Shown: positions 47,585 to 57,130, counted from the stretch's first letter. The stretch is DNA of 64,000 bases from Cytophagales bacterium (GCA_004293815.1 RDZD01000019.1:1-64000), one strand, 5' to 3'. Translations and numbers: made by a program. The notes: generated by a model from the sequence alone, not told the origin.

Positions 47585-48760
47585 CTATTTCAAAATAGCA
47601 CGAGAGATTACCAATTTTTGAATTTCGGACGTGCCCTCACCAATAGTACAAAGCTTGGAGTCGCGGTAGTATTTTTCTACAGGGTAGTCTTTTGTGTAAC
47701 CGTATCCGCCAAAGATTTGTACTGCCTCGTTGGCTACTTTTACACAAATTTCGGAGGCATAATATTTGGCATAAGCCGACTGCAAATTGACATTTTGGCC
47801 GTTGTCTTTCATAGAGGCCGCTTGGAATGTGAGCAACTTGGCTGCTTCGGTTTCCATAGCCATTTCGGCAAGTTTGAAAGCGATAGCCTGAAACTTAGAG
47901 ATCGGCTGATTGAATTGATGACGCTCTTTGGAATAGGCCAAAGCGTGCTCATACGCGCCCATGGCGATGCCCAAGCTCAAAGCGGCAATTGAAATTCGAC
48001 CACCATCAAGAACCTTCATGGCCTGAACGAAGCCTTCGCCTTCTTTGCCCAACATTTGACTTTTGTGTACGCGGCAGTCTGTAAAGATAAGTTCGGTAGT
48101 TTCAGAAAGCCTCATGCCGAGTTTGTCTTCTTTGCGGCCAGCTGAAAAGCCTGGAGTCCCTTTTTCAATGACAAAAGTCGTCATGCCGTGTGAGTCGCCC
48201 ACTTCACCTGTGCGCACAATGACCACCGCTACGTTGCCGCTTTTGCCGTGTGTGATGAAGTTTTTTGCGCCATTGATGATATAATAATCACCATCTTTTA
48301 CGGCAACCGTGCGCATATTGCCCGCATCAGAGCCTGTGTTAGGCTCGGTAAGCCCCCAAGCCCCTATCCATTCGGCTGTAGCGAGGAGCGGCAAATATTT
48401 TTTCTTTTGCTCTTCGTTGCCAAACTGAAGGATATGGCCAGTACAAAGTGAGTTGTGTGCGGCCATAGAGAGGCCGATAGACGGGTCTATCTTGGCGAGT
48501 TCCGAAATAGCCGTTACATATTCTACATAACCAAGCCCTGAGCCGTTGTACTCTTGGGGAACAAGAACTCCCATTAAACCAAGCTTGCCCAGTTCTTTGA
48601 ATACTTCAATAGGAAAATGCTGGTCATCGTCCCATTTGTTGCGAAAAGGCGTGATGTGCTTGGCACCAAACTCTCTGATAGTTTGAGCTATCATTTGTTG
48701 AGTTTCGGTTTCGGCAAAGTTTAGGCCCTGTTCTTTTAAATCTGCATTATAAGCTCCCAT
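47585..48760 (-). CDS. acyl-CoA dehydrogenase
   Basis: A 391-residue FAD enzyme, short/medium-chain acyl-CoA dehydrogenase type, which introduces the alpha-beta double bond in acyl-CoA in beta-oxidation or branched amino-acid catabolism. The substrate and FAD contacts are visible: WGLTEPNTGSDAG, NFITHGKSGNVAVVIVRTG, FQAIAFKLAEMAMETEAA, QIFGGYGYTKDYPVEKYYRD and the catalytic-base loop IGEGTSEIQ. Leucine dehydrogenase occurs 9 kb away, so branched-chain substrates are plausible but not proved. No electron-transfer flavoprotein gene nearby. Confidence 0.94.
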   Translation of the reverse strand: MGAYNADLKEQGLNFAETETQQMIAQTIREFGAKHITPFRNKWDDDQHFPIEVFKELGKLGLMGVLVPQEYNGSGLGYVEYVTAISELAKIDPSIGLSMAAHNSLCTGHILQFGNEEQKKKYLPLLATAEWIGAWGLTEPNTGSDAGNMRTVAVKDGDYYIINGAKNFITHGKSGNVAVVIVRTGEVGDSHGMTTFVIEKGTPGFSAGRKEDKLGMRLSETTELIFTDCRVHKSQMLGKEGEGFVQAMKVLDGGRISIAALSLGIAMGAYEHALAYSKERHQFNQPISKFQAIAFKLAEMAMETEAAKLLTFQAASMKDNGQNVNLQSAYAKYYASEICVKVANEAVQIFGGYGYTKDYPVEKYYRDSKLCTIGEGTSEIQKLVISRAILK

Positions 48761-48874
48761 TGTCTGAGTTGATTGGTTTTAATGAGTTCTTTTATTGAAT
48801 ACAAAAAAGTTTTTAAATTAGCCAGTGTCATAACTGACTGGTTAGCACAAATGTTTTTAACTCAAAAATGGGGT

Positions 48875-49600
48875 TTATTCCACGTCCGACATGTCTAAGT
48901 TATGAAACACATTTTGTACGTCGTCATCATTTTCAATTTTATCGATGAGATCCAGTACTTCTTTAGTTGCCTCAGGGCTTAGCTTGGTGGTATTTTGTGG
49001 CAAACGCTGTAGCTCTGCCGAAACCACAGGTATTTTTAGGTCTTCTAAGCCTTTTTGCATTTTTCCAAAATCCTCAAAGCGAGTATAAACAAAAATGTCG
49101 TCGCCCTCTGTTTCTATGTCATCTGCCCCAAACTCTATCAAGTCTAGCTCTACATCTTCTAGCTTTACTTGCTGTGCCGACAGTGTAAAACACGCCTTGC
49201 GATCAAAAAGAAAGTCCAATGAGCCTGTTTTGCCAAGCGAGCCGCCCGAGCGGGTGAAATACATTCTCACATTAGCCACGCTTCTGGTGCTATTATCTGT
49301 GGCACATTCCACTACAACGGCAATGCCATGTGGCGCGTAGCCCTCATAAACCACTTCTTCATAGTCTTTTTCTTCTTTGGAGGTGGCTCTTTTGATGGCA
49401 GCTTCTATGCGATCTTTGGGCATATTTATCGCCTTGGCGTTCTGAATCACGATACGGAGTTTTCCGTTAGCTGAAAGGTCGGCACCGCCGCCTTGCTTAA
49501 CAGCCATCACGATTTCTTTGCCCAAGCGTGAGAATTGCCTTGACATAGCGTCCCAACGCTTAAATTTTCTTGCTTTTCGATATTCAAATGCGCGTCCCAT
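48875..49600 (-). CDS. YebC/PmpR/TACO1 family protein
   Basis: A 241-residue YebC-family protein. Family blocks: MGRAFEYRKARKFKRWDAMSR and REFSRLGKEI-type helix, GGGADLSANGKLR, AINMPKDRIEAAIKRA, YEGYAPHGIAVVVECATDN, RMYFTRSGGSLGKTGSLDFLF. Members have been described as DNA-binding regulators and, more recently, as translation factors acting on proline-rich stretches; which applies here is unknown. Start ATG 49600 agrees with the promoter. Transcribed alone. Confidence 0.93.
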   Translation of the reverse strand: MGRAFEYRKARKFKRWDAMSRQFSRLGKEIVMAVKQGGGADLSANGKLRIVIQNAKAINMPKDRIEAAIKRATSKEEKDYEEVVYEGYAPHGIAVVVECATDNSTRSVANVRMYFTRSGGSLGKTGSLDFLFDRKACFTLSAQQVKLEDVELDLIEFGADDIETEGDDIFVYTRFEDFGKMQKGLEDLKIPVVSAELQRLPQNTTKLSPEATKEVLDLIDKIENDDDVQNVFHNLDMSDVE

Positions 49601-49633
49601 AACAAATTAAGGAGTCTTGTGTTTTTTTATTTG

Positions 49634-49668
49634 CAAATGTAGCAGTATAAGAATATTCTAGCCACAAA
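49634..49668 (-). promoter_or_regulatory. promoter of the yebC-family gene
   Basis: Minus-strand TTTG (49665-49668), 23-nt spacer, TACATTTG (49634-49641). Start point near 49627, leader about 27 nt. Confidence 0.5.
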
Positions 49669-49812
49669 AACACAGATTTTTTTTCTAGTGTCAGCTCGCA
49701 AATTTTTTAGATAGAATACAAATATAGAAATAAAAGCCAGAAAAAGCATATCTTCTTCGGCTTTTTGTATGTTTAAAAGAATATAAATTTAACGAATACT
49801 TTTTGTTTGTTC

Positions 49813-50781
49813 CTAGCCTATCTGCTTGCCACCAAAAAAAGAGTCTACAAATTCTTGTTTGTTGAAGATTTGGAGGTCATTTACTTTTTCGCCTACGCCA
49901 ATGTACTTGACTGGGATTTTGAACTGGTCAGAAATACCTATCACCACGCCGCCTTTGGCCGTTCCGTCTAGTTTTGTAACCGCAATAGAGGTTACTTCTG
50001 TGGCTTTCGTGAACTCTTGGGCTTGAATAAATGCGTTTTGTCCAGTACTACCGTCCAAAACCAATAATACCTCGTGAGGAGCTTCAGGGATATGTCTTTG
50101 AATAACTCGGTGAACCTTTGAAAGCTCATTCATCAAATTTACTTTATTGTGTAAACGTCCAGCGGTATCAATAATGGCAATGTCGGCACCTATCCTTATG
50201 GCTTCTTCTACTGTGTCAAAGGCCACGGTGGCAGGGTGTACGTTCATACCACGCGACACTACAGGGACTTGTACACGCTCCCCCCACTGCTCAAGCTGCT
50301 GAACAGCTGCTGCTCGGAAAGTGTCGGCTGCGCCCAAAACAACACTTTTGCCAGCAGCTTTATACTGTGCGGCTAGCTTGCCTATGGTGGTGGTTTTGCC
50401 TACGCCATTTACACCCACCACAATGAGTATATAAGGTTTGATGTTGTGTGGAATCTCGAAAGATTCCCAATCGCGGGTGTTGTTTTGAGCCAGAAGAGCG
50501 GCTATTTCTTCTCTTAAAATTTGGTTAAGTTCTGAGGTGGTCAGAAACTTATCTTTGGCCACGCGGTCTTCCACACGCTTAATAATGCGTATGGTGGTGT
50601 CTGTACCCACATCAGAAGCTATCAAAATATTTTCTAGTTCATCAAGAACTTCATCGTCTATTTTTGATTTGCCCATAACCGCCTTTGAGAGCTTATCAAA
50701 AAAACCAGTTTTGGATTTTTCTAGGCCCTGGTCTAGGGTTTCTTTTTTTTCAGACGAAAAAATACGTTTAAAGAAGTTCAT
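49813..50781 (-). CDS. ftsY: signal recognition particle receptor FtsY
   Basis: SRP receptor GTPase that delivers ribosome-nascent chain complexes to the translocon. From ATG 50781 it has 322 residues (N and G domains, with a short acidic-free A region). G motifs: GVNGVGKTTTIGKLA (G1), DTFRAAAVQQLEQW, IDTAGRLHNKVNLM (G3), TKLDGTAKGG (G4), VGEKVNDLQIFN (G5). A frame extension to 50856 is rejected: it lacks family resemblance and overlaps the promoter. Single gene. Confidence 0.97.
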   Translation of the reverse strand: MNFFKRIFSSEKKETLDQGLEKSKTGFFDKLSKAVMGKSKIDDEVLDELENILIASDVGTDTTIRIIKRVEDRVAKDKFLTTSELNQILREEIAALLAQNNTRDWESFEIPHNIKPYILIVVGVNGVGKTTTIGKLAAQYKAAGKSVVLGAADTFRAAAVQQLEQWGERVQVPVVSRGMNVHPATVAFDTVEEAIRIGADIAIIDTAGRLHNKVNLMNELSKVHRVIQRHIPEAPHEVLLVLDGSTGQNAFIQAQEFTKATEVTSIAVTKLDGTAKGGVVIGISDQFKIPVKYIGVGEKVNDLQIFNKQEFVDSFFGGKQIG

Positions 50782-50853
50782 AATGTGTGGTTTAGTACTT
50801 ACACTCCAAGAAGCCTCATTGCGTTCTCGCGCAACATGAGCCAAGCACAAGCG

Positions 50854-50884
50854 CAAAGTTACTCAACTTGCACACAATAACAAA
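50854..50884 (-). promoter_or_regulatory. bipartite promoter of ftsY
   Basis: Minus-strand TTTG (50881-50884), 19-nt spacer and TAACTTTG followed by CGC (50854-50861). Start point near 50847, leader about 66 nt to ATG 50781. It also argues against the longer ftsY start at 50856, which would lie upstream of the start point. Confidence 0.7.
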
Positions 50885-51004
50885 TTCTTTGAATGATATC
50901 TGTACATATTCATAAGCACAGACAAGCTCAAAAGCAAGTCAATGCGTTTCAAGCTTGAGCAATTCTCAAAATTGAATGATGAAGAGCAGCTGTAGTTTGC
51001 CTAA

Positions 51005-51406
51005 TTATTCTAAGCCTTGTACCACAAATACAGGGCAAACAATAGTAGCTACTTTGCCATCAGGGCCTATGGGAGCTTGCTCCATTGGGTTAGGCTCAAT
51101 GCGTTTGTCTTCGGCATAGCCCTTCAAGGTGACCGTTTTGTTAGCATTTTGGGTGAGTGAGCTCCAAATTTTTTTGCTTTTGGTTTGCAAAATATGCCTT
51201 TGGTCTGCCACCTCAAGCACAAAGTAATCACTGCCACCTGCGCAATAGCTTTCATGGCTCTTGGACCAAGGCATTTTAAGAAGTTTTCCTGTCATCGTTT
51301 TGAGTTCCTTTTTTGTTTGGGTGGAGCCCCCCTTGGTTTGTGCCCAAAGAGTTGTCAAAAAGGCTGTGCCTAACACAAGAGCGGCTGCAAGCAATAGTTT
51401 TTTCAT
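51005..51406 (-). CDS. secreted hypothetical protein (133 aa)
   Basis: From ATG 51406 a 133-residue exported protein with signal peptide (MKKLLLAAALVLGTAFLTTLWAQ). An earlier ATG at 51490 would spoil it. The mature domain is beta-rich: LKTMTGKLLKMPWSKSHESYCAGGSDYFVLEVADQ, then VTLKGYAEDKR, suggesting an OB-like fold; two Cys (YCAGG, IVCPVF). Not recognised. Single gene upstream of the SusC locus on the opposite strand. Confidence 0.78.
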   Translation of the reverse strand: MKKLLLAAALVLGTAFLTTLWAQTKGGSTQTKKELKTMTGKLLKMPWSKSHESYCAGGSDYFVLEVADQRHILQTKSKKIWSSLTQNANKTVTLKGYAEDKRIEPNPMEQAPIGPDGKVATIVCPVFVVQGLE

Positions 51407-51827
51407 GAGGTGATGAGATTGTTGAACGAGTTTGTTTTTGACTTGAGTGATAAAAGACCACCTCAAAACGCATACCAATTTCAAAATCAAAGCATTGAAC
51501 CTTTTAGGTTAAGGCTATTTGCTGCTCTCAGATGCGCTTTTCTGCGTGGGAGTTATAGCTCTTTCGGATGCAATTTTAACAAAATTTAATATTTACAAGA
51601 ATTTACAAATTTTGTTTTTTTTTTAATTCTCTTTAAATAAGAGTTTTAAGGGATCGTTCAGAAAAAAAAATTAAATTATTTACAGAAGTTTGGTATAATT
51701 GAGAACAAACCAAAGAATATTTTTTGTTTTTCTAATCAAATACCTGTTAAATTTGGAAATTGGTTTGTGTTACTATTTATTTATCTAATTCTAATTAAGC
51801 GTTTTATTTTCTAAGGTGCTACTATTT
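51407..51827. other. intergenic region upstream of susC-like gene
   Basis: About 420 nt, very AT-rich from 51580 onward, between divergent genes. A GTG at 51816 is in frame with the SusC gene but ATG 51828 fits its signal peptide. No clear consensus promoter, sigma/anti-sigma gene or hybrid regulator is visible here. Confidence 0.45.
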
Positions 51828-54815
51828 ATGAACAAATTCAAACATCTTTTATTAATCTGCTTTATGCTGCTTGGTGTGGGGACGTCGCAATTATTTGCAC
51901 AGTCCACCATAACAGGTACTGTAAAAGACAGTGAGGGGGAATCCCTGCCAGGTGCTACTGTGGCCATTAAGGGTACACAAAAGGGCACTCAAACAGACAT
52001 CGATGGCAAGTACTCTATAGAGGTACCTGCTGGTTCTAAGTTTCTGACTTTTAGCTTTGTTGGTTACAAAATGCAAGAGATAGAGATTGGGAATAGGTCT
52101 ACTATAGACGTATCTCTTGAGCTCGAAGGTAATGATGAAGTAATTGTTACGGGTTACAGCCCTCAGCTGAAAAAGACTTTTGTGGGCGCAGCATCTGTTA
52201 TTGATGCAGAATCCATGGAAAAACTGCCTATATTGACTATCAACCAAGGTATGCAAGGTCAGGCGGCTGGTGTGCAGGTAGTATCTTCATCAGGCTTGCC
52301 TGGTGGTGGCATCAGTGTGCGTGTGCGCGGCCAGACTTCTCTTTCGGCGGGAAACAACCCACTCTACGTCATTGACGGTGTGCCTATGGTAAACGGTAAT
52401 CTTGGTCAAGTGGGCTTTGGTGGCCAGAATACTTCTAGCTTGGCTGGTTTGAACCCAGACGATATTGAGTCTATGCAGGTATTGAAAGATGCTGCTGCTA
52501 CGGCTATTTATGGCGCTCGTGCTGCCAACGGTGTGGTCGTGATTACTACCAAAAGGGGTAAGACTGGTAGGCCTACGATTTCTTTCAACTATACGCGCAG
52601 CTGGGGTAAAGAGACCAACCGCATTACAATGCTCAACAGCAGTCAGTATGCGACACTTCGCAACGAAGCCAGAAGAAATGACGGTTTTCCTGAAATTGCG
52701 ATAGATACCACCATCAACACCAACTGGTTGAACGAAGTGTTTAAGATTGCAGATATTGCTGATTATCAAGTTACGGTGTCGGGTGGTGAAGGCAAAACTA
52801 GATACTATGCTAGCGTAGCTCACCGTAACGAACAAGCCATTATTATAGGTTCTCAATTCAATCGCTACAATGCAAGGGTTAATACCGAAACTTCAGCATC
52901 TGAGGGTTTCATAATCAGGACTTCCATGGCTGGTAGTTACGACTTGAACAACCGTATCAATAATGACAACAATATTTTTGGGGTATTGAGTACGGCTATG
53001 CTTTGCCCGCCTAACGTACCTGTTTTTACCAAAGATGGTGAGTATGGAGCATGGCAGTTTGCCAACCCTGTTGCTACAGCTCTTGAGCCTCGTTATGCGA
53101 ACACCAATTTGAAGTTTACTGGCAACATGAACTTTGCCTACAGATTGTTCAAAGGGAAGAAAAAGAATGAGGACTTAAAGTTGATGTTGGATCTTTCTAC
53201 AGACTACAACGGTTATATTGAAGATCACTATGAGCCGCCAACCACCACCCAAGGTATTCCTTCTGGTGTTGGTGTCTACACTTCTCGTAACATCCTTCGC
53301 TACGTGGTAGAACCTTATTTAATTTATAAAGGTTCTTTTGACGAAGATAACACCTTTAATCTTGTGGCTGGTATGACTTTTCAGAAAACCACTGATCAAA
53401 GCAGTTTCACTGTTGGTGAAGTGTTTCCAACTGCATTCAACAGCTTGACATACGTAGCTTCAGCAGCACAAGTCAATTCGGGGTCTTCCAACATTGACCG
53501 TCGCGGCTTTCAGTCATACTTTGGCCGTTTTTCATACTCATTTAAGGAAAAGTATAACGTGGATGTTTCTGGCCGTGCAGATGGTTCTGGCGCATTTGGT
53601 CCTGATAGGCGTTATGGTATGTTCTGGTCTGTGGGTGCTGGCTGGATTATCAGCGATGAAGCCTTCTTTGAAGATTTAAGTGAAACAGTTAACTTGTTGA
53701 AACTCCGCGCATCTTATGGTTTGGTAGGTAATGACCAAATAGGCAATAACATTTGGCAAAAGTCTTGGGGTGTAACCGACTATAACGGCATGCCTGCCAG
53801 CAATGTTGCACGCATTGGTAACCCTGCTTTGAGTTGGGAAAGCAGCAATAAATTTGACGTTGGCGTAGAAGCAGCTTTCTTCCAAGACAAAGTGAGCGTT
53901 AATTTGGGCTTTTATAACACTAACACAACAGGTCTTCTTTTTGCAAAACAATTCCCTTCTTCCACGGGTTTCTTCTCTCAAACGTATAACATAGGCAAGA
54001 GCAACAACCGAGGTGTGGAATTAGAGGTGCGTGGTTCGCCTATTAACAGATCTACAACTGGTGGTTTGAAATGGGATGTGAACGTAAACTTGGCTTACTC
54101 TACCAACGAAGTGGTAGAATTGGTAGATGAGGAACCTATTATATCGGGCTTTGGCAGTGCGGTGTTGATAGGCAGACCTTTCAACTCTTTTTATGCACTC
54201 AAATCTACAGGTGTAGACCCTGCAACTGGCAACATGATGTATGAAGATGTAAATGGTGATGGTATCTTCAACCAAGAAGATTATCAGTTCTTGGGTGCTG
54301 GTTTCACACCTTTCTATGGAGGTATCACCAACACGCTTTCTTGGAAGAACTTGAGTTTGGATATGTTCTGGCAAGTAAACATCGGCAATGAAATCTACAA
54401 CAGCAACTGGGAGTTTATCCAGTCTATGGGCTCTGCTGTTTGGAACCAAGATGCCAGTACGCTCAACCGTTGGAGACAGGCAGGCGACGTTACAGATGTT
54501 CCTCGTGCAGGTATAGGCTCAGCAGAAGCTGTTCAGAACAACCTTCGCTCATCTCGTTTTGTATTGGATGGCAGCTTTGGTCGTCTCAAAAACTTGGCCT
54601 TATCATATACTGTGCCTAAGGATTTACTCAAAAAAGCCAAAATAGAAAGCTTACGCTTGACGCTTTCTGGCCAGAATCTTTGGACAATCACTAGGTATGC
54701 TGGTTTTGATCCCGAGGTGAGCACTTTCGGTGAGTCTAATAGTGCCGCAGGTACAGACTTTTTGACATTGCCTCAGCTTCAAATGTTCACCGCTGGTATA
54801 AACCTCAAATTCTAA
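51828..54815 (+). CDS. SusC/RagA family TonB-linked outer membrane protein
   Basis: 995-residue outer-membrane transporter that pairs with SusD-like lipoproteins to import oligosaccharides or peptides. Start ATG 51828 with signal peptide ending LFAQ. Domains: carboxypeptidase regulatory-like domain (about 24-105: GTVKDSEGESLPGATVAIKGT), TonB box (DEVIVTGY), plug (RVRGQTSLSAGNNPLYVIDGVP; DAAATAIYGARAANGVVVITTK) and a 22-strand barrel ending in KF. The class and its SusD partner at 54887 are clear; no glycosidase or peptidase follows, so the ligand is unknown. Confidence 0.96.
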   Translation: MNKFKHLLLICFMLLGVGTSQLFAQSTITGTVKDSEGESLPGATVAIKGTQKGTQTDIDGKYSIEVPAGSKFLTFSFVGYKMQEIEIGNRSTIDVSLELEGNDEVIVTGYSPQLKKTFVGAASVIDAESMEKLPILTINQGMQGQAAGVQVVSSSGLPGGGISVRVRGQTSLSAGNNPLYVIDGVPMVNGNLGQVGFGGQNTSSLAGLNPDDIESMQVLKDAAATAIYGARAANGVVVITTKRGKTGRPTISFNYTRSWGKETNRITMLNSSQYATLRNEARRNDGFPEIAIDTTINTNWLNEVFKIADIADYQVTVSGGEGKTRYYASVAHRNEQAIIIGSQFNRYNARVNTETSASEGFIIRTSMAGSYDLNNRINNDNNIFGVLSTAMLCPPNVPVFTKDGEYGAWQFANPVATALEPRYANTNLKFTGNMNFAYRLFKGKKKNEDLKLMLDLSTDYNGYIEDHYEPPTTTQGIPSGVGVYTSRNILRYVVEPYLIYKGSFDEDNTFNLVAGMTFQKTTDQSSFTVGEVFPTAFNSLTYVASAAQVNSGSSNIDRRGFQSYFGRFSYSFKEKYNVDVSGRADGSGAFGPDRRYGMFWSVGAGWIISDEAFFEDLSETVNLLKLRASYGLVGNDQIGNNIWQKSWGVTDYNGMPASNVARIGNPALSWESSNKFDVGVEAAFFQDKVSVNLGFYNTNTTGLLFAKQFPSSTGFFSQTYNIGKSNNRGVELEVRGSPINRSTTGGLKWDVNVNLAYSTNEVVELVDEEPIISGFGSAVLIGRPFNSFYALKSTGVDPATGNMMYEDVNGDGIFNQEDYQFLGAGFTPFYGGITNTLSWKNLSLDMFWQVNIGNEIYNSNWEFIQSMGSAVWNQDASTLNRWRQAGDVTDVPRAGIGSAEAVQNNLRSSRFVLDGSFGRLKNLALSYTVPKDLLKKAKIESLRLTLSGQNLWTITRYAGFDPEVSTFGESNSAAGTDFLTLPQLQMFTAGINLKF

Positions 54816-54840
54816 TTAAAAATAAAACAAAGTTTCTTAC

Positions 54841-54869
54841 AAGCAGCCAAGCCAAAAGCTTGGCTGCTT
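54841..54869 (+). terminator. hairpin between susC-like and susD-like genes
   Basis: 12-bp perfect stem (54841-54852 with 54858-54869), 5-nt loop, 26 nt after the SusC stop and 18 nt before the SusD start. No T tract follows, so partial termination or RNA processing between the two genes, setting their ratio, is more likely than a full stop. Confidence 0.6.
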
Positions 54870-54886
54870 AAAAAACATAAAAACAA

Positions 54887-56266
54887 ATGAAAGCAACTAA
54901 AAAATTAAGACGTTGGACATTGGGAGCTGTGGCAGCTCTGATGTTAGGCTCCTGCGATATACTTGAACAACCTGTCGTCAATCAAGTTTTAGATGTTGAG
55001 GCTCTGTCTAATGGTGAACAAGCAATCTATGCAGGCAGGGGCTTAATGAACTCACTTCAAGGAGGTGGCATGTATGGACAGCAATACATTACCATGACAG
55101 GTACACTTTCTGACGAAATGCGCCATTCTGGCTCTTTCTTGGAGAATCAGCAATTCGATCTCAATGAGGTGCAGGCTAATAACTTTGCAATTCCAGGTAT
55201 TTATGGGTCTATTTTCTCTGTAGCTTACCAAGCAAATATCATGCTCGAGAGAGTGCCTTTGATTCCGGCTGATAAGATCACTGAAGATGAAATTACGCTT
55301 GTAACAGGGCAAGCTTATTTTGCAAGAGGCTTGGCTTTTCTACAAGGTGTTTCTCTTTGGGGTGATTTTTGTATGCCTTTAACTTCTGATTTTGATGCAA
55401 ACCTGATCATAACCCGTTCTCCTAAAGCTGAGGTATTGGCTCAGGTGATAAAGGACTTTCAGGAAGCAGAAAAACGATTGCCTGCTATAGCTCGACGAGA
55501 AGATAGGGTTATGCCATCATCTACTGCTGCTAAAGCGTTGTTGTCAAGAGTTTATTTGATGACAGGTCAATACGCAGAGGCAGAGCGTTATGCCACCGAG
55601 GTAATAGCATTGTTTGATCCATTGGATAAAAATAGTGGTGGTCGCTATGACTATGACTTTGAGTCCCTCTGGGTAGCAGAAAACGGCACTTCTAACGAAT
55701 CTATTTTTGAGATAGCTTTTAGTGCTATTGATGGTAACAGCCTTGCGTTCTTTATGGAAAGAGCAAGTGCTGGTGGCCGTTACGAATTTGCTCCAGCCCC
55801 TGAAATCCTTACTCTTCTGAGAAACAAAGGTGGAGTACGTTTGGGCTCCAGTGTGCGTGGATCGGGTACCACTGCTGTGGTTAGAAAGTACCGTGATATT
55901 CAAAATGGAGCAGACCGAGTAAAAGTGGTTCGCTTGGCAGAGATGTATTTGAACCGTGCTGAAGCTCGTGCTCAATTGGCTAATCGTTCTGGTGCTGTAG
56001 AAGACCTCTTGACAGTAAGAAGACGCGCACAGGCCAGCACCTTGGTAAGCGGTACAGATGATATCTTGCAACTCATTTTTGAAGAAAGAGCTGTAGAATT
56101 TGCCTTTGAAGGCCACCGCTGGTATGACCTGCAACGTTCTGGCACTATTGGCGATGTGATGGGTAGTGTAAACCCTGACACATGGCAAGAGACAGATGCT
56201 TTATTGCCTATTCCTGAGCGTGAGTTACAGCTCAATCCAGGTATGATTCAAAATCCTGGTTACTAG
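54887..56266 (+). CDS. SusD/RagB family nutrient-binding outer membrane lipoprotein
   Basis: A 459-residue lipoprotein with lipobox MLGSC (Cys23). The SusD fold of TPR helices is marked by QANIMLERVPLIP, GQAYFARGLAFLQGVSLWGDF, ARREDRVMPSSTAAKALLSRVYLM and the C-terminal EMYLNRAEARAQL, ILQLIFEERAVEFAFEGHRWYDLQR and PIPERELQLNPGMIQNPGY. It forms the lid over the SusC barrel at 51828. A strong terminator ends the pair. Confidence 0.95.
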   Translation: MKATKKLRRWTLGAVAALMLGSCDILEQPVVNQVLDVEALSNGEQAIYAGRGLMNSLQGGGMYGQQYITMTGTLSDEMRHSGSFLENQQFDLNEVQANNFAIPGIYGSIFSVAYQANIMLERVPLIPADKITEDEITLVTGQAYFARGLAFLQGVSLWGDFCMPLTSDFDANLIITRSPKAEVLAQVIKDFQEAEKRLPAIARREDRVMPSSTAAKALLSRVYLMTGQYAEAERYATEVIALFDPLDKNSGGRYDYDFESLWVAENGTSNESIFEIAFSAIDGNSLAFFMERASAGGRYEFAPAPEILTLLRNKGGVRLGSSVRGSGTTAVVRKYRDIQNGADRVKVVRLAEMYLNRAEARAQLANRSGAVEDLLTVRRRAQASTLVSGTDDILQLIFEERAVEFAFEGHRWYDLQRSGTIGDVMGSVNPDTWQETDALLPIPERELQLNPGMIQNPGY

Positions 56267-56281
56267 GACTGAGATTTGAGC

Positions 56282-56322
56282 AAAAAAAGCGGTGTTCTCA
56301 TTAACAGAGCACCGCTTTTTTT
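56282..56322 (+). terminator. terminator after susD-like gene
   Basis: Hairpin with A-run/T-run base and GC core (56282-56298 with 56306-56322, one G-U), 16 nt after the SusD stop. Confidence 0.85.
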
Positions 56323-56482
56323 ATATGATTAACTCCAGCCTTCTCTCAAGCTCCATATGCAACTTTTCTCAAAAACCAAACGTTAAATAGATATGGCTGG
56401 GCGGTGTAATTCTCTGAAAAATAACTATTATACCCTAATCAGCTTTTTTGTTATTTTTCTGTGTCAAAAATGATATCTAATT

Positions 56483-56980
56483 ATGCACAACTTCAAAATT
56501 ACTGTGCCTAGCCCATGTCCAGCAGACTGGGATGGAATGACACCAAAAGGCTTAGGAAGAGCCTGTTCTGCTTGCACAAAAGTGGTAGTGGATTTTACTA
56601 AAATGACTAAACCCCAAGTAGAAGCCTATCTTCTGGCAAACCACAACGAGAAAATATGTGGACACTTTTATGTGTCGCAACTGGACGAAAACCCGCGCCC
56701 CAAAAACCACAACATCACCTATTGGCTTGGCTTTTATTCCAAGATAAAACAAAAGCAGGCAAAAGACCTTTTAAGCAAATTAGGTAAATCCGTTCTGTTG
56801 CTTGTGGTAGGAGTCTGGCTCCTGGCTTCGGGCTGTACGGAAATAATGGAACCGAAACTTAGCGGCGATGTTTGTGTAGAACCTGATACTACCGAGCAGG
56901 TAGATGGCGGTTTGAAGATAGATACACAAAATCAACCTGAGGTAACAGGAAAAACTCACACACCTGAAGGGACTCAGTAA
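56483..56980 (+). CDS. membrane protein with conserved Cys-motif N-terminal domain
   Basis: A 165-residue protein. The first 60 residues carry a motif recurring in Bacteroidota proteins, often fused to TonB-like or carboxypeptidase-like parts: PCPADWDGMTPKGLGRACSACTK, then KICGHFYVSQL (four Cys in all, C-x(n)-CxxC-x(n)-C, possible metal site). A membrane segment (SVLLLVVGVWLLAS, about residues 108-121) follows, then an acidic, Pro/Thr-rich tail. Orientation and function unknown. It stands between the SusCD locus and leucine dehydrogenase with its own spacer. Confidence 0.7.
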   Translation: MHNFKITVPSPCPADWDGMTPKGLGRACSACTKVVVDFTKMTKPQVEAYLLANHNEKICGHFYVSQLDENPRPKNHNITYWLGFYSKIKQKQAKDLLSKLGKSVLLLVVGVWLLASGCTEIMEPKLSGDVCVEPDTTEQVDGGLKIDTQNQPEVTGKTHTPEGTQ

Positions 56981-57122
56981 TGGCCGACCTCTTGGTGTGG
57001 AAGCTAGGGCTTGATAGATAGAGCAGAATAAAGACCCTTAAAATTAGCGACTTAAATTTATGTTTTTTTTGAGTTTTTTTGATTCTAAGCAACTCAAAAA
57101 CTTTTTTTAAACATAAAAACAG

Positions 57123-57130
57123 TATCTTTG
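57123..57130 (+). promoter_or_regulatory. -7 promoter element of leucine dehydrogenase gene
   Basis: TATCTTTG followed by CGGC, an exact consensus; predicted start near 57137, leader about 53 nt. Confidence 0.55.

Noticed and set aside
52290-52856. 188-codon open frame antisense to the SusC gene
   Set aside because: Falls entirely in the plug region of SusC; no protein-like pattern.
54841-54869. Hairpin between SusC and SusD genes as a full terminator
   Set aside because: It lacks a T tract, and SusD follows 18 nt later with no recognisable separate promoter.
55544-56188. 214-codon open frame antisense to the SusD gene
   Set aside because: Shadow of the SusD reading frame; the sense protein carries all expected SusD motifs.
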